Shown here: one piece after another, positions 8,913 through 17,340 of the stretch
Position numbering within the stretch: position 1 is the first letter of the stretch
Layout: each line of letters starts with the position of its first letter
From: Rossellomorea vietnamensis
GTDB lineage: Bacteria; Bacillota; Bacilli; Bacillales; Bacillaceae_B
Direction of reading: 5' to 3'
NCBI RefSeq assembly: GCF_025398035.1
Contig: NZ_CP104558.1
Location: 1,798,001-1,862,000, forward strand
DNA length: 64,000 bases
Made by a program: the position numbers and the translations under genes
Notes under the pieces: generated by a model
Told to the model about the DNA's origin: nothing
Databases searched by the model: none
The model's input: the letters and a program-made list of their open reading frames with translations, nothing else

Positions 8913-9308
8913 TTAATTGGCCAGCTTTTGCAGCTCACTGTATTCGAAGTTACGCACTTTCCTTGGGAGAAAGCTGCGGATTTCTTCGTCGTTATATCCA
9001 ATCTGTAATCTTTTTTCATCCAGCATGATCGGCCGTTTCAATATGAGGGGATTTTCCCTGATCAGTTTATATAAATCCTGGAGCGGCAACGAATCAATGT
9101 CTACTTTCAACTCCTGGTACGCCTTTGATTGTTTGGAAATGATGTCCTCTGTTCCATTTTCCGTCAGGCGGAGGATCGATTTGATTTCATCAGGTGTCAA
9201 TGGTTCTGTCAGCATATTGCGTTCTTCAAATTCAATGGAATGTTCCTCAAGCCACGCTCTCGCTTTGCGGCAGGACGTACAGCTCGGTGTCAGAAATAAA
9301 TTGACCAT
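8913..9308 (-). CDS. spx: Spx-family redox regulator (SpxA2-type paralogue)
   Basis: 131 residues, the exact length of Spx. CTSC (residues 10-13) is the redox disulfide, and the RNA-polymerase alpha-CTD contact region ([14 protein letters not shown]) and the LPRKVR motif are conserved. Spx proteins bind the RNA polymerase alpha subunit and switch on thiol/oxidative stress genes when oxidised. The ATG at 9306-9308 is preferred over an upstream GTG because GGAG sits 11 bases away. The adjacent Rrf2 gene and the operator over its promoter mark it as a separately induced second Spx, not the housekeeping one. Confidence 0.93.
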   Translation of the reverse strand: MVNLFLTPSCTSCRKARAWLEEHSIEFEERNMLTEPLTPDEIKSILRLTENGTEDIISKQSKAYQELKVDIDSLPLQDLYKLIRENPLILKRPIMLDEKRLQIGYNDEEIRSFLPRKVRNFEYSELQKLAN

Positions 9309-9388
9309 GTATTTACACACTCCTTTTTAAATGTAATAAAAAAAGTAACAGTTATGATTAAAATAAATGCACTCCTTATTCCGGGTAC

Positions 9389-9423
9389 ACTGTAATAATA
9401 ATATTTACAGTTAAAGATGTCAA
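9389..9423 (-). promoter_or_regulatory. spx promoter with overlapping SaiR-type operator
   Basis: -35 TTGACA (9418-9423), 17-base spacer, -10 TATTAT (9395-9400). The perfect repeat ACTGTAA-N9-TTACAGT (9389-9411) starts six bases past the -10 edge, exactly as at the saiR promoter. Confidence 0.82.
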
Positions 9424-9544
9424 CACTTTTTAGAAAACTCTTTTTGACCGTTATGATGATTCCTTACCCGATAAGCTATATTGATAAACGTAAGATTGAT
9501 CGCAATGAATCTTTTGATGTTTTTGTAAACAAAAGAGGTACTGA

Positions 9545-9581
9545 TAAAAAGAAGAATCCTTCCCCATAAGAGAAGAATTCT
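9545..9581 (-). terminator. Terminator of the DrrAB-type operon
   Basis: Minus strand AGAAT-CTTC pairs with GAAG-ATTCT (one unpaired base per arm), followed by CTTTTT. Confidence 0.65.
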
Positions 9582-9589
9582 ATGCCACT

Positions 9590-10369
9590 CTATTTTCTTG
9601 ATACGGCCCCTTTCGCAGATACGGCGGCGAATGTGATCGTGATGGCACAGACAATCACGATGGCGATGACACCCTGCATCAAATCCCAGAACACCCAACC
9701 GTCGATGAGAGCGGTCCGCATGCTTTCAAACACATAGGTCGTCGGGTTGATCGTGGCGGCAATCTTTAACCACTGTGCCTCGATCAATTCAAGTGGAACA
9801 AAGGTCGTGCTTAAGAAAATGAGCGGGAAAAAGATGAATGTCCCCGCCTGGGCAGCCTGGGCATTTCTCGTCCGCAGGGCAATCCCCACAGAGTACCCGG
9901 CAAAAGCAAGACCCCAGCCAATGGCGATCAAGAGGACAAACAAAACCCCTGCAAATCCTGTTTTGACGTTCAGACCGAGTAAAAAGGCCATTCCAATGAT
10001 AAGGAGCGTCTGGACGAGCAGCTGCAGCATTCCGGCGATGATCGGACCAAGGACGATGGCAAGGCGAGATGCCGGTGTCAATAGCAGTCTTGAGAAAAAG
10101 CCGGTTTCAATATCCTTTACGATGCTCTGCCCCGCTCCCCCTGCTCCACCGATGGCAGCCGATACAATTGATACGGGAAGGATGAAAGCCAGGTAATCGG
10201 CACCTTCAAAGGTCGGCAACTGGGATATACCGCTCAGTCCCCCCTCGTACACCAGAAGGAAGAAAGCAGAAATAATCAGGTTAGGAATGAATGAAAACGG
10301 GTTTCGGATGGTGGTCTTGATGTTCCGGACCGTCATGAGCCACGTGTCCTTGAATACATTATTCCCCAC
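9590..10369 (-). CDS. ABC-2 type permease (DrrB-like)
   Basis: 259 residues with six predicted membrane helices and the ABC-2 motif region (TGFFSRLLLTPASR, a short cytoplasmic loop typical of DrrB/antibiotic exporters). Its start overlaps the end of the ATPase gene by 11 bases. It would form the membrane half of a two-component exporter whose ATPase is 10359-11327. Substrate unknown; DrrAB homologues often export drugs or lipids. Confidence 0.88.
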   Translation of the reverse strand: MGNNVFKDTWLMTVRNIKTTIRNPFSFIPNLIISAFFLLVYEGGLSGISQLPTFEGADYLAFILPVSIVSAAIGGAGGAGQSIVKDIETGFFSRLLLTPASRLAIVLGPIIAGMLQLLVQTLLIIGMAFLLGLNVKTGFAGVLFVLLIAIGWGLAFAGYSVGIALRTRNAQAAQAGTFIFFPLIFLSTTFVPLELIEAQWLKIAATINPTTYVFESMRTALIDGWVFWDLMQGVIAIVIVCAITITFAAVSAKGAVSRK

Positions 10370-11327
10370 GGCTCTTCACCCCTTCCTTCGTCTCGCTCGT
10401 CAGTTTCAGGAAGATATCATCCAGGGTTGGGGAGGACAATTGAATATCGACAATCCCGATATCCTCCGTGTCAAGGATTCGGACTACCTCAAGAAGCTGC
10501 CTCGTTCCCTCTTCTACATAAACGAGGATTTTTTCTTGTTGTGCAAGGACATCGACCCCTTCCATTTGGGTGCGAATCAGGTTCACACTATGTTCGATCA
10601 CATCACGGTCTTTCAGGGTTATGGTAATGAGATCCTGCCCGATCTCTGATTTCAAGTCCTTCGGGGATCCCATGGCGACGATTTCGCCTTTGTTGATGAT
10701 GCCGATCCGGTCTGCCAGGGAATCGGCTTCCTCCAGATACTGTGTTGTGAGAAAGATCGTCGTGCCCTTCTCCTTGTTCAGACGGCGCAGCTCTTTCCAG
10801 ATCGCTGCCCGGCTCGACGGATCCAGTCCCGTCGTCGGTTCGTCCAGGAAGAGGATATTCGGTTCATTGACCAAAGTGAGGGCAAGGTCCAGTCTCCTTC
10901 GCATCCCCCCGGAATAACCACCGATCCTCCGCTCAGATGCTTCTGATAAATCCACAATGTCCAGAAGCTCCTGTGCCCGGCGTTTCCCTTCTTCTTTCCC
11001 GAAGCCGAAAATAAACGCCTGAAGCTCCACCATCTCGCGTCCGGTCAAATCCGGGTCTACCCCCGTCTCCTGAAGGGCGACGCCGATATGCCGCCGGACG
11101 TGTTCCGGCTCCCCGATGACATCATATCCCGCTACCTCCACTTTTCCAGAGGAAGCATTGATGAGCGTCGTCAAAATCTGGACCGTCGTTGATTTCCCTG
11201 CACCATTCGGTCCTAAAAAGGCGAAGAACTCTCCCTCTTCGACTTGGAATGATACATCCTTCACTGCCTGAACGTTTCCTTTTTTAAATGTTTTGGTTAG
11301 ATTCTCCACTTCAATCCTGCCATTCAT
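10359..11327 (-). CDS. ABC transporter ATPase (DrrA-like)
   Basis: 322 residues: Walker A GPNGAGKST, signature YSGGMRRRL, Walker B ILFLDEPTTGLDP, then a 90-residue C-terminal domain of the DrrA type (ending in SPTLDDIFL). The ATG at 11325-11327 has GGAGGG six bases before it; an ATG two codons earlier touches the Shine-Dalgarno. First gene of a two-gene exporter operon. Confidence 0.92.
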   Translation of the reverse strand: MNGRIEVENLTKTFKKGNVQAVKDVSFQVEEGEFFAFLGPNGAGKSTTVQILTTLINASSGKVEVAGYDVIGEPEHVRRHIGVALQETGVDPDLTGREMVELQAFIFGFGKEEGKRRAQELLDIVDLSEASERRIGGYSGGMRRRLDLALTLVNEPNILFLDEPTTGLDPSSRAAIWKELRRLNKEKGTTIFLTTQYLEEADSLADRIGIINKGEIVAMGSPKDLKSEIGQDLITITLKDRDVIEHSVNLIRTQMEGVDVLAQQEKILVYVEEGTRQLLEVVRILDTEDIGIVDIQLSSPTLDDIFLKLTSETKEGVKSRGE

Positions 11328-11449
11328 GAGCATCCCTCCGTTCTATCTATTTCTATTCGAGGAGGGGGTTGGTTTATCCTTTATTGGGTGTGAGCGGATG
11401 TGTTGGCGGGTGTGAAGGCGGGAGACAGGTCATGAGGCAGGGAAAGCCA

Positions 11450-11734
11450 TCAATCCATAAGCCTCCTATTAATGAATACATACACACCCGTTAAAAGAGT
11501 CAACATGACCACCACAAGAATGGTTCCCTCGTAGTGATAATCGATTAAGCTATTGATGATCACAATCAATCCTAATGGAAGAAAAAAGAAAAGCCCCGTT
11601 ACCGTTCCTAACAAAGACTTATTTTTGATCATCTTTTCATTGAAGCCCGCAAGCAGCCAAGTTTGTTTTTTGATCCCGACTAAATATGAGACGAGGACAA
11701 GAGCAAGACCGATCACCAGCAAACCGTAGTCCAT
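11450..11734 (-). CDS. Small membrane protein, DUF3784-like
   Basis: 94 residues, three hydrophobic segments (about 4-20, 42-62, 68-87). The linker GIKKQTWLLAGFNEK resembles the conserved stretch of DUF3784 membrane proteins. No known function. It stands alone between the DrrA-like gene and another small membrane protein. Family assignment is from memory of the motif and is moderate. Confidence 0.6.
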   Translation of the reverse strand: MDYGLLVIGLALVLVSYLVGIKKQTWLLAGFNEKMIKNKSLLGTVTGLFFFLPLGLIVIINSLIDYHYEGTILVVVMLTLLTGVYVFINRRLMD

Positions 11735-11803
11735 AGTGATTCCTCCAATTTTTCATGTTAGTACATGTACGTTTCTGCTCCTGAAAGGTTCCATATTTTT
11801 ACT

Positions 11804-11830
11804 AAAAAAGCCCCACTGGCGTACCAAGGG
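11804..11830 (-). terminator. Terminator after the yoaS-yozG-yoaT unit
   Basis: Minus strand CCCTTGG-TACG-CCAGTGGG (one bulge), followed by a six-T run. Confidence 0.6.
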
Positions 11831-11848
11831 ACCTGTTCCTACTATATA

Positions 11849-12103
11849 TTAAGGCATGGAGCTGACAGCAAAATAGATAAACACGGTTGCCACCATCAAA
11901 AACACCATCCACCCATTTGAGGTGGCGAGTATTCTTCTATTTATGCTCACTTTATCCAGCTTGATTTGAATCATAAACCCGATTGCTACGATGGCGATCC
12001 AAGCCAACATTCCAAAGGGTGAAAATAAGTATCCTGAATTCATGATCCACAGGATAAAGATGATGATGTGGATCAATATGAATACGAAAGCCAGCTTCTT
12101 CAA
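11849..12103 (-). CDS. Small hydrophobic protein of unknown function
   Basis: 84 residues, three membrane segments, no recognised family. The start overlaps the stop of the DUF817 gene by 4 bases (ATGA), so it is the last gene of the yoaS-yozG-yoaT operon in this organism. Confidence 0.65.
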   Translation of the reverse strand: MKKLAFVFILIHIIIFILWIMNSGYLFSPFGMLAWIAIVAIGFMIQIKLDKVSINRRILATSNGWMVFLMVATVFIYFAVSSMP

Positions 12104-12921
12104 ACTGTTCCCTCCTGACCTTGCTGGGAATGTTCGGTGGGGATGTGGATTGCCCCACCCTTACCCTTCACGCGTTTCAACGTTGCCACAATCAAAAAGC
12201 TGACAATGACGAGGAGAAGCCATGAGCTGACCTTTCCAAGGTGGACAAGGCTCCAGGCTTCGGTCTGATTCGGGTATTCCCAGGCACCGAAGAAGGTTGC
12301 GATGTTTTCAGCGATCCAGATGAAGAAGCCGATGAGGACAAATGATAGGGCGAGGGGCATGTGGTAACGTGTCCCACCCACCTCATATTCGACCCACGTT
12401 TTCCAAAAGACGACGATGACAAGGCCCGAAAGCCACCAGCGGATGTCGATCCAATAATGGTGGGTAAAAAAATTCAGGTAGATCGCTGCGGCAAGGGCAA
12501 CGACTGCCCAAAACGGCGGCCACCTGATCAATTCCACCTTGAGCCTCCTCCACGCCTGGCACAGGTAACTTGCTACACTTGCATACATGAATCCACTATA
12601 TAAAGGGACGCCGAACAGCTTGGAATAGCCTTCCCCGGGATAAGACCACGAACCCATATGTACCTTGAACAGTTCAAGGGCAAGGCCGATCAGGTGGAAC
12701 AGGGTGATGACCTTCAGTTCATCCGGGGTTTCGAGACCCGATTTCACCATACCCCATTGCATCACAAGGCAGATCAGGAGAAGCCAGTCATACCTCGGCA
12801 GGAAGGGAAGCGGAATGATTTGAGTCAACGCCAAAGATGCAAAGATGACAACAGGAAACAAGCAGGACAGAGCCTGCTCCCAGCCGAAACGAAGGAGTTG
12901 TTTGCCCGCTCTCATGATCAT
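12100..12921 (-). CDS. yoaT: DUF817 membrane protein (YoaT-like)
   Basis: 273 residues with about eight membrane helices. Conserved-looking polar segments include HMGSWSYPGEGY and the C-terminal AENIATFFGAWEYPN, both typical of DUF817. In Bacillus subtilis yoaT follows yoaS and yozG; the same order is seen here with 4-base overlaps on both sides. The biochemical role is unknown; acidic/aromatic intramembrane motifs suggest transport or binding, which is inference. Confidence 0.8.
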   Translation of the reverse strand: MIMRAGKQLLRFGWEQALSCLFPVVIFASLALTQIIPLPFLPRYDWLLLICLVMQWGMVKSGLETPDELKVITLFHLIGLALELFKVHMGSWSYPGEGYSKLFGVPLYSGFMYASVASYLCQAWRRLKVELIRWPPFWAVVALAAAIYLNFFTHHYWIDIRWWLSGLVIVVFWKTWVEYEVGGTRYHMPLALSFVLIGFFIWIAENIATFFGAWEYPNQTEAWSLVHLGKVSSWLLLVIVSFLIVATLKRVKGKGGAIHIPTEHSQQGQEGTV

Positions 12922-13139
12922 GACTCTGCTTCTTCATCCCGTTGATACTCAAGCAAATCTCCCGGCTGACAATCAAGGGCTTTGCATATCGCGTCGAGCG
13001 TGGATAAACGAACCGCCTTTGCCTTCCCGTTTTTCAGGATCGAAAGGTTGGCCATGGTGATTCCCACCTTTTCCGAAAGCTCCGTCACACTCATTTTCCG
13101 TTTCGCAAGCATCACATCAATATTGATTATAATTGCCAT
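12918..13139 (-). CDS. yozG: Xre-family helix-turn-helix regulator (YozG-like)
   Basis: 73 residues, essentially one HTH_3/HTH_26 domain (MSVTELSEKVGITMANLSILKNG) with no sensor domain. Such mini-regulators are usually encoded next to DUF2975 membrane proteins, as here (YoaS upstream). It overlaps yoaT by 4 bases and lies 9 bases after yoaS. The membrane partner may act as its signal input, an inference from conserved pairing. Confidence 0.85.
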   Translation of the reverse strand: MAIIINIDVMLAKRKMSVTELSEKVGITMANLSILKNGKAKAVRLSTLDAICKALDCQPGDLLEYQRDEEAES

Positions 13140-13148
13140 AATTTCACC

Positions 13149-13622
13149 TCAGACCGTTAAATCATTTTCAGATTTGATTTCGATGGCATTGTAGAGTAGC
13201 TTCTGGAGCACCGCCGCAAAAACGGCAATGACGGCTGAACCGAAGATGAAAATCAGCCCGATCACGATAATGCCCGGTGCGTCCTCCACCTGCGCCATCA
13301 CATAAAAGAGCGGCAATCCTGCTACATAGAAGAGACTGATCACAATGGCACACTTCTTGATTATCTTCAACGCCTTCACGGATGTCCCAGAGAATGCGTT
13401 GTGCCGGTCAATCAACATTAACAATTTAAACGCCTGAAACAACGCTGTGTAAAAAGGAATCGCCGATGCATACATGACTGCCAGCATCCCATAAACGACA
13501 TAGGCTACCTTCGAACCCGCCGCTTCCATTGCGATCAGTGGTAATCCGATCAAACATAAAGCGGCAATGGGAGTCGCAATAAGAAAAAGGGCAATCTTCA
13601 AAAAAAGTGTTTCCCGTTTCAT
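13149..13622 (-). CDS. yoaS: DUF2975 membrane protein (YoaS-like)
   Basis: 157 residues with four membrane helices, the DUF2975 architecture. First gene of the yoaS-yozG-yoaT-11849 unit. DUF2975 proteins pair with small Xre regulators throughout Bacillota. No enzymatic motif. Confidence 0.8.
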   Translation of the reverse strand: MKRETLFLKIALFLIATPIAALCLIGLPLIAMEAAGSKVAYVVYGMLAVMYASAIPFYTALFQAFKLLMLIDRHNAFSGTSVKALKIIKKCAIVISLFYVAGLPLFYVMAQVEDAPGIIVIGLIFIFGSAVIAVFAAVLQKLLYNAIEIKSENDLTV

Positions 13623-13734
13623 TCATAGCACCTCACTTGATAATATAATATGAATTTAACATGTTGTTTATCGATTTACAATAAATTTTTATTATTTTTT
13701 AAGATATGTTTATTGATAATTAAAAAGCACCCCC

Positions 13735-14211
13735 TTATGCGTGGGGATGCTCACCAACCGGAATCCAGATGTCCATTTCATATTCACCGCTATCTTCTTT
13801 TCCAAACAAATGCGCGTTTACCACTTCAATCTCGGGCATTCCTTTTTCAATAAGATATCCTTCCTCATCGAAGACCTTCCACAGCTTGTGGTAGGTTGCA
13901 GAAATGTTTTGGGAAGGACCCGTATGCTTGAATACGACGTATTTCTGCTTCTTGAAAAGGTGTACCGTCACGTCCTTTCTCATTCTTCGAAAAGCTACAG
14001 AATCCATCTCCACCCCACAGGTGTAATAGTAGTCATCGCTTCTTGGGGGAAGGCAGACTCCTACAATCTGATCCACCTGATCCGTTGTGATGAATTCCTT
14101 CGCTTTCTCCCATAGGCCAGGTATCGGATACGCAAAATCTCCACCCCAGCTTCCCGGAGCGCTATACCCGACCACAACAAAAGCTTCCTTCACCATTTCT
14201 TTAAACTCCAT
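13735..14211 (-). CDS. GyrI-like / AraC effector-binding domain protein
   Basis: 158 residues forming one GyrI-like (SOUL-fold) small-molecule binding domain with no DNA-binding part. Aromatic residues of the binding cup are visible (WGGDFAYPIPGLW, YYYTCGVEM, EMDIWIPV). Stand-alone members bind or hydrolyse small aromatic or cationic compounds. Start 14211 has a nearby GGGAG; an in-frame ATG six codons upstream is possible. A second member of the family lies at 51830-52303. Confidence 0.8.
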   Translation of the reverse strand: MEFKEMVKEAFVVVGYSAPGSWGGDFAYPIPGLWEKAKEFITTDQVDQIVGVCLPPRSDDYYYTCGVEMDSVAFRRMRKDVTVHLFKKQKYVVFKHTGPSQNISATYHKLWKVFDEEGYLIEKGMPEIEVVNAHLFGKEDSGEYEMDIWIPVGEHPHA

Positions 14212-14302
14212 CCCTCTCCCGCCTTTCATCTCACATGCACTCTACTAATATAGTAGAAATTTCAAAAACCCTCCTGTCCATTCTTGCACATGATAGACAG
14301 GT

Positions 14303-14367
14303 GAGGGACGGACCTTTATGGGCGGGAAATCAATAGAGTTCAAATGCCTTTTAGAGGTCCGTCCCTC
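14303..14367. repeat. Inverted repeat with GAGGGACGGACCT arms
   Basis: GAGGGACGGACCT (14303-14315) and its exact reverse complement (14355-14367) flank 39 bases. Neither strand has a T run directly after the hairpin, so it is not a plain terminator. The same 13-base word occurs at 21015-21027 just after another gene. It looks like a dispersed intergenic repeat family. Confidence 0.6.
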
Positions 14368-14402
14368 AAAAAAAGGAGACCGACCATTGGCCGGACTCCT
14401 TT
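14367..14402 (-). terminator. Terminator of the MarR-MFS operon
   Basis: Minus strand GGAG-t-CCG ... CGG-t-CTCC followed by seven T residues. Confidence 0.7.
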
Positions 14403-14406
14403 AAGA

Positions 14407-15600
14407 TTATTCATGCGCGAGTACTGTGCGCGATTGTTTTCTTTCCTGGAAATAGTAGAGTACGAGTGTTGCAGCAACCAGGATTCCCATGATCATGTAC
14501 AGTGACCGGTAGCCAGTCAAGGGAATCAGGAAGCCGAGTACATACGGTCCGAACCCAAGTCCTGCATCCAGGGAAATGTAATAGGTTGATGTGGCGAGCC
14601 CGACACGCTCAGGTGGAACGGCCTTCACGGCAATCGCCTGTGTGACGGATTGCATATTACCAAATCCAAGTCCGATCAGAACACCTGAAAGAAGCAGGAT
14701 CATCGTGTTACCTGCAGCGCTCAGCAGGAACAATCCCGCCGCGAACAGGACAAACGCAGGCAGCATGACGGCCTTGGCCCCTTTTGCATCCATCAGTCTA
14801 CCTGTAAACGGACGCGATACAAGGATCGCTACGGCATAGACGACAAAGAACACGCTCGCTGCTTCTACAAGGTCGATGTCGATGGCATAGAAATTAATGA
14901 ATGACAGGACACTTGAATAAGCAAGGGAAACGAACAGTACAACAAGTGCAATCGGAAGTGCCTTTGGTTCAATAAAGCTTGAGAGACTTAGACGTTCTTT
15001 CTCCGTTCTCTCCCCTGCCGGTTTCTTGACAACCGGGATTCTCACAAACAAGGTGAAGACATAGCTAATGACCCCAAGGGCAAGACAGAAAGCAAAGATC
15101 GTATGGAAGCTTGCATGCTGACTTAAGAACAGTCCGAAGAATGGTCCAACAGCAGTTGCGAGCGTGATGCTCATACTGTAGTAACCGATTCCTTCCCCTT
15201 TCCGGCTCGCAGGAATGATTTCCGCTACGATGGTACCGGTCGCCGTACTGACCATCCCGAGTGCAACCCCGTGAAGAAAACGGGTAAGCAGTAGGAAACT
15301 GATGCCACCCTCCACAAAATACAGGCATGATGTGGCAATGAAAGCGATCATGCCGACAAACAACATTTTTTTATTTCCGATGGTCGTGATCATGCGGCCA
15401 AGGAACAAGCGGCCAATCAAGGTCCCGATGATGAAGATCCCGGTCACTAGTCCCGCCTGACTTTCCGATGCACCGAATTCATCCACGGCATAGACCGCCA
15501 TGGTGACAAGCAATAAATAAAAGATAAAATAGATGAAAAAGTTAGCGATAGACATGAGCGTGAAGTCCTTCGTCCATAGCTTTGACTGTGTCTGACTCAT
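14407..15600 (-). CDS. MFS transporter (drug efflux type, YwoG-like)
   Basis: 397 residues, 12 membrane helices. The motif-A region GRLFLGRMITTIGNK lies between helices 2 and 3. It follows the MarR regulator by 12 bases in a two-gene operon controlled by tandem operators. Organisation and length resemble the Bacillus subtilis ywoH-ywoG pair, though I cannot prove orthology. Probably proton-driven export of a toxic compound sensed by the MarR protein. Confidence 0.87.
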   Translation of the reverse strand: MSQTQSKLWTKDFTLMSIANFFIYFIFYLLLVTMAVYAVDEFGASESQAGLVTGIFIIGTLIGRLFLGRMITTIGNKKMLFVGMIAFIATSCLYFVEGGISFLLLTRFLHGVALGMVSTATGTIVAEIIPASRKGEGIGYYSMSITLATAVGPFFGLFLSQHASFHTIFAFCLALGVISYVFTLFVRIPVVKKPAGERTEKERLSLSSFIEPKALPIALVVLFVSLAYSSVLSFINFYAIDIDLVEAASVFFVVYAVAILVSRPFTGRLMDAKGAKAVMLPAFVLFAAGLFLLSAAGNTMILLLSGVLIGLGFGNMQSVTQAIAVKAVPPERVGLATSTYYISLDAGLGFGPYVLGFLIPLTGYRSLYMIMGILVAATLVLYYFQERKQSRTVLAHE

Positions 15601-15612
15601 CTGTAAAACTCC

Positions 15613-16032
15613 TTATCTGTTCAAGTTTTCTTTGATTTTTTTCATCATTTCCATCATCTCAAGCTGCTTCTCTTCGCTGATCCCTTCCATGATGGTCTGT
15701 TCAAAACGGTCGATGGTTTTGCGGGCACTCTCATACACTTCGATCCCCGCCTCCGTCAGCTGCATCCGCTTTTCACGACGATCCTTTCCGGGAATACGCT
15801 CGATATAGCCCGCTTCCTCCAACTGATGAACCGTCCTTGTAATGGTCGGCTTCTCCACACTCTGATAGTTGGAGATCTCCACATTGGAAGCAGGTCCGTT
15901 ATGATAAAGATTATATAAAATCGTCCACTGAGCCCTATGCAGACCGTGTTCATTCAGCTGAACGTTCAATTGATTCTCAAATGGCCTGTAGAGCCTGATC
16001 AGCTCCTGAAAAAACTGTTGTTCCGATTTCAT
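15613..16032 (-). CDS. MarR-family transcriptional regulator
   Basis: 139 residues with the winged helix-turn-helix of MarR (SNVEISNYQSVEKPTITRTV, wing IPGKDRREK). It is the first gene of the operon with the MFS pump and has two tandem operators in its promoter, indicating autorepression relieved by a ligand, probably a pump substrate. Start at 16032 follows AGGAGGATCC. Confidence 0.92.
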   Translation of the reverse strand: MKSEQQFFQELIRLYRPFENQLNVQLNEHGLHRAQWTILYNLYHNGPASNVEISNYQSVEKPTITRTVHQLEEAGYIERIPGKDRREKRMQLTEAGIEVYESARKTIDRFEQTIMEGISEEKQLEMMEMMKKIKENLNR

Positions 16033-16054
16033 TTAATGGATCCTCCTTTTTATA

Positions 16055-16094
16055 TAGTTATCTTGGGTAATAGTTATCTTAGGTAACTATTATA
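16055..16094 (-). promoter_or_regulatory. Tandem MarR operators and -10 element
   Basis: Two head-to-tail 16-base copies, TAGTTATCTTgGGTAA (16055-16070) and TAGTTATCTTaGGTAA (16071-16086). The second extends into a palindrome TAGTTA-N7-TAACTA. A minus-strand TATAAT (16089-16094) lies directly upstream, so both copies cover the transcription start region. Confidence 0.75.
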
Positions 16095-16170
16095 TAGTAA
16101 CAGATGATTGTTGGGTTGTCGAGAATGGAGAATGAACTGGGGGTAACATGCTTCATTAAGAAACAAAAAA

Positions 16171-16240
16171 TTAGCCCTTCTTCGTAAGGCGTAGGTTAAC
16201 TTGGACGAACCAAGTCAGAGCTATAATACGAAAAGGGCTT
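16171..16240. repeat. Nested hairpin element
   Basis: Outer arms AGCCCTTCTTCGTA and TACGAAAAGGGCT (one bulge) enclose a second perfect hairpin ACTTGG-N5-CCAAGT (16199-16215). Six T residues follow on the minus strand, so it could terminate, but it is distant from the upstream MarR promoter. It may be an insertion-element end, a MITE or a small RNA. Confidence 0.45.
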
Positions 16241-16286
16241 GTGTGGATTAGTATGGGCAAAGGTAGAATGAAATATTCAGATGCAC

Positions 16287-16311
16287 AAAAAAAGCAGCAT
16301 CCGCTGCTTCT
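16287..16311 (-). terminator. Terminator of the glycerophosphodiesterase gene
   Basis: Minus strand GAAGCAGCGGATGCTGCTTTTTTT: AGCAGC pairs with GCTGCT, then a seven-T run. Confidence 0.8.
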
Positions 16312-16325
16312 GTTCTCTTATCCTA

Positions 16326-17156
16326 TTAATTTCTTGGATCCACATAATCCGGATAGTCTGTTATAATCGCATCTACTTCCATGTCGAACAAAAAATCCGC
16401 GGCTTCGTGACTGCGCACTGTCCATGATCCAATTTGCATATCTAAAGAGTGAACGTCTTCCACCACTTGTTCTGTCACGATTCCATAGCTTGGATTGAAC
16501 CATTCTGCATACTCAGAGATTTCTTTTAATGCTTCAGGTGTCGCCTGCGACTGACTCCAGGCTAAAACTCCGATTGGAACTTTTGGAAGGAGTTGATCCA
16601 TCTTTTTCATAGAGTCAAAATTAAAGGATTGAAGAATAATTTTTTCATTTTGCGGTGTATCGAGGTGACGTTCCTTTAATGCATCAGCTACTTGTTCCTC
16701 AATACCAGGATAAAGCTCCGGAGACTTCATTTCGATTAAAATCCCTACTTTTCCATGATAGCGATCCAGGACCTCTTCAAATGTAGGAATCTCTTCTCCT
16801 GCAAATTGTTCGCCTTTCCAACTGCCTGCATCAAGACTCTTCATTTCCTCGAGTGTCAGATCCCCTACTTTTCCCGATCCATCGGTTGTGCGATCCACTG
16901 ATGTATCATGGATGACAACCAATTCACCATCTTTGCTTCGTTGAACATCGATTTCGATATAATCCGCCTTCATATCGACTGCCAAATCATAGCTTGCGAT
17001 CGTATTTTCAGGTGCATAGGCTGCCGCCCCGCGATGTGCAATATTCTCTACTTGCTTTTTCTCACCTGCTGACGGTTCCTCTGCAAACGCCTGGCTGAAC
17101 GGACTCAATAATAATGAAACCGCAATTCCTGTACCGACTAAAAACTTTTTGTTCAT
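16326..17156 (-). CDS. glpQ: Secreted glycerophosphodiester phosphodiesterase
   Basis: 276 residues with a signal peptide (cleavage after AFA, near residue 25). GDPD catalytic residues are all visible: HRG (41-43), EID with Glu68/Asp70, and HD (83-84); a second-half IEMKSPE motif follows. It hydrolyses deacylated phospholipids (and possibly wall teichoic acid fragments) outside the cell to sn-glycerol-3-phosphate and alcohol. Monocistronic with its own terminator. Confidence 0.92.
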   Translation of the reverse strand: MNKKFLVGTGIAVSLLLSPFSQAFAEEPSAGEKKQVENIAHRGAAAYAPENTIASYDLAVDMKADYIEIDVQRSKDGELVVIHDTSVDRTTDGSGKVGDLTLEEMKSLDAGSWKGEQFAGEEIPTFEEVLDRYHGKVGILIEMKSPELYPGIEEQVADALKERHLDTPQNEKIILQSFNFDSMKKMDQLLPKVPIGVLAWSQSQATPEALKEISEYAEWFNPSYGIVTEQVVEDVHSLDMQIGSWTVRSHEAADFLFDMEVDAIITDYPDYVDPRN

Positions 17157-17340
17157 ATTCTTCCTCTCCTATCCCTAATATGTATTCGACTACATTTTAG
17201 GGAAGGGATGTTAAGTGGGTATGTAGTTCGGTACCCATCTTAATAAAGGTTGTGTGAAGAAATTTCGATCTATTTTCTTAGGGATTTTTACAAAAAAGGA
17301 AAAAGTACCGTGATGTAGTATTATTTGCTTATCATGCAGC

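Noticed and set aside
9747-10196. Long plus-strand reading frame opposite the ABC-2 permease
   Set aside because: It is antisense to a clear membrane permease, has low-complexity Ala/Pro/Arg composition and no ribosome site.
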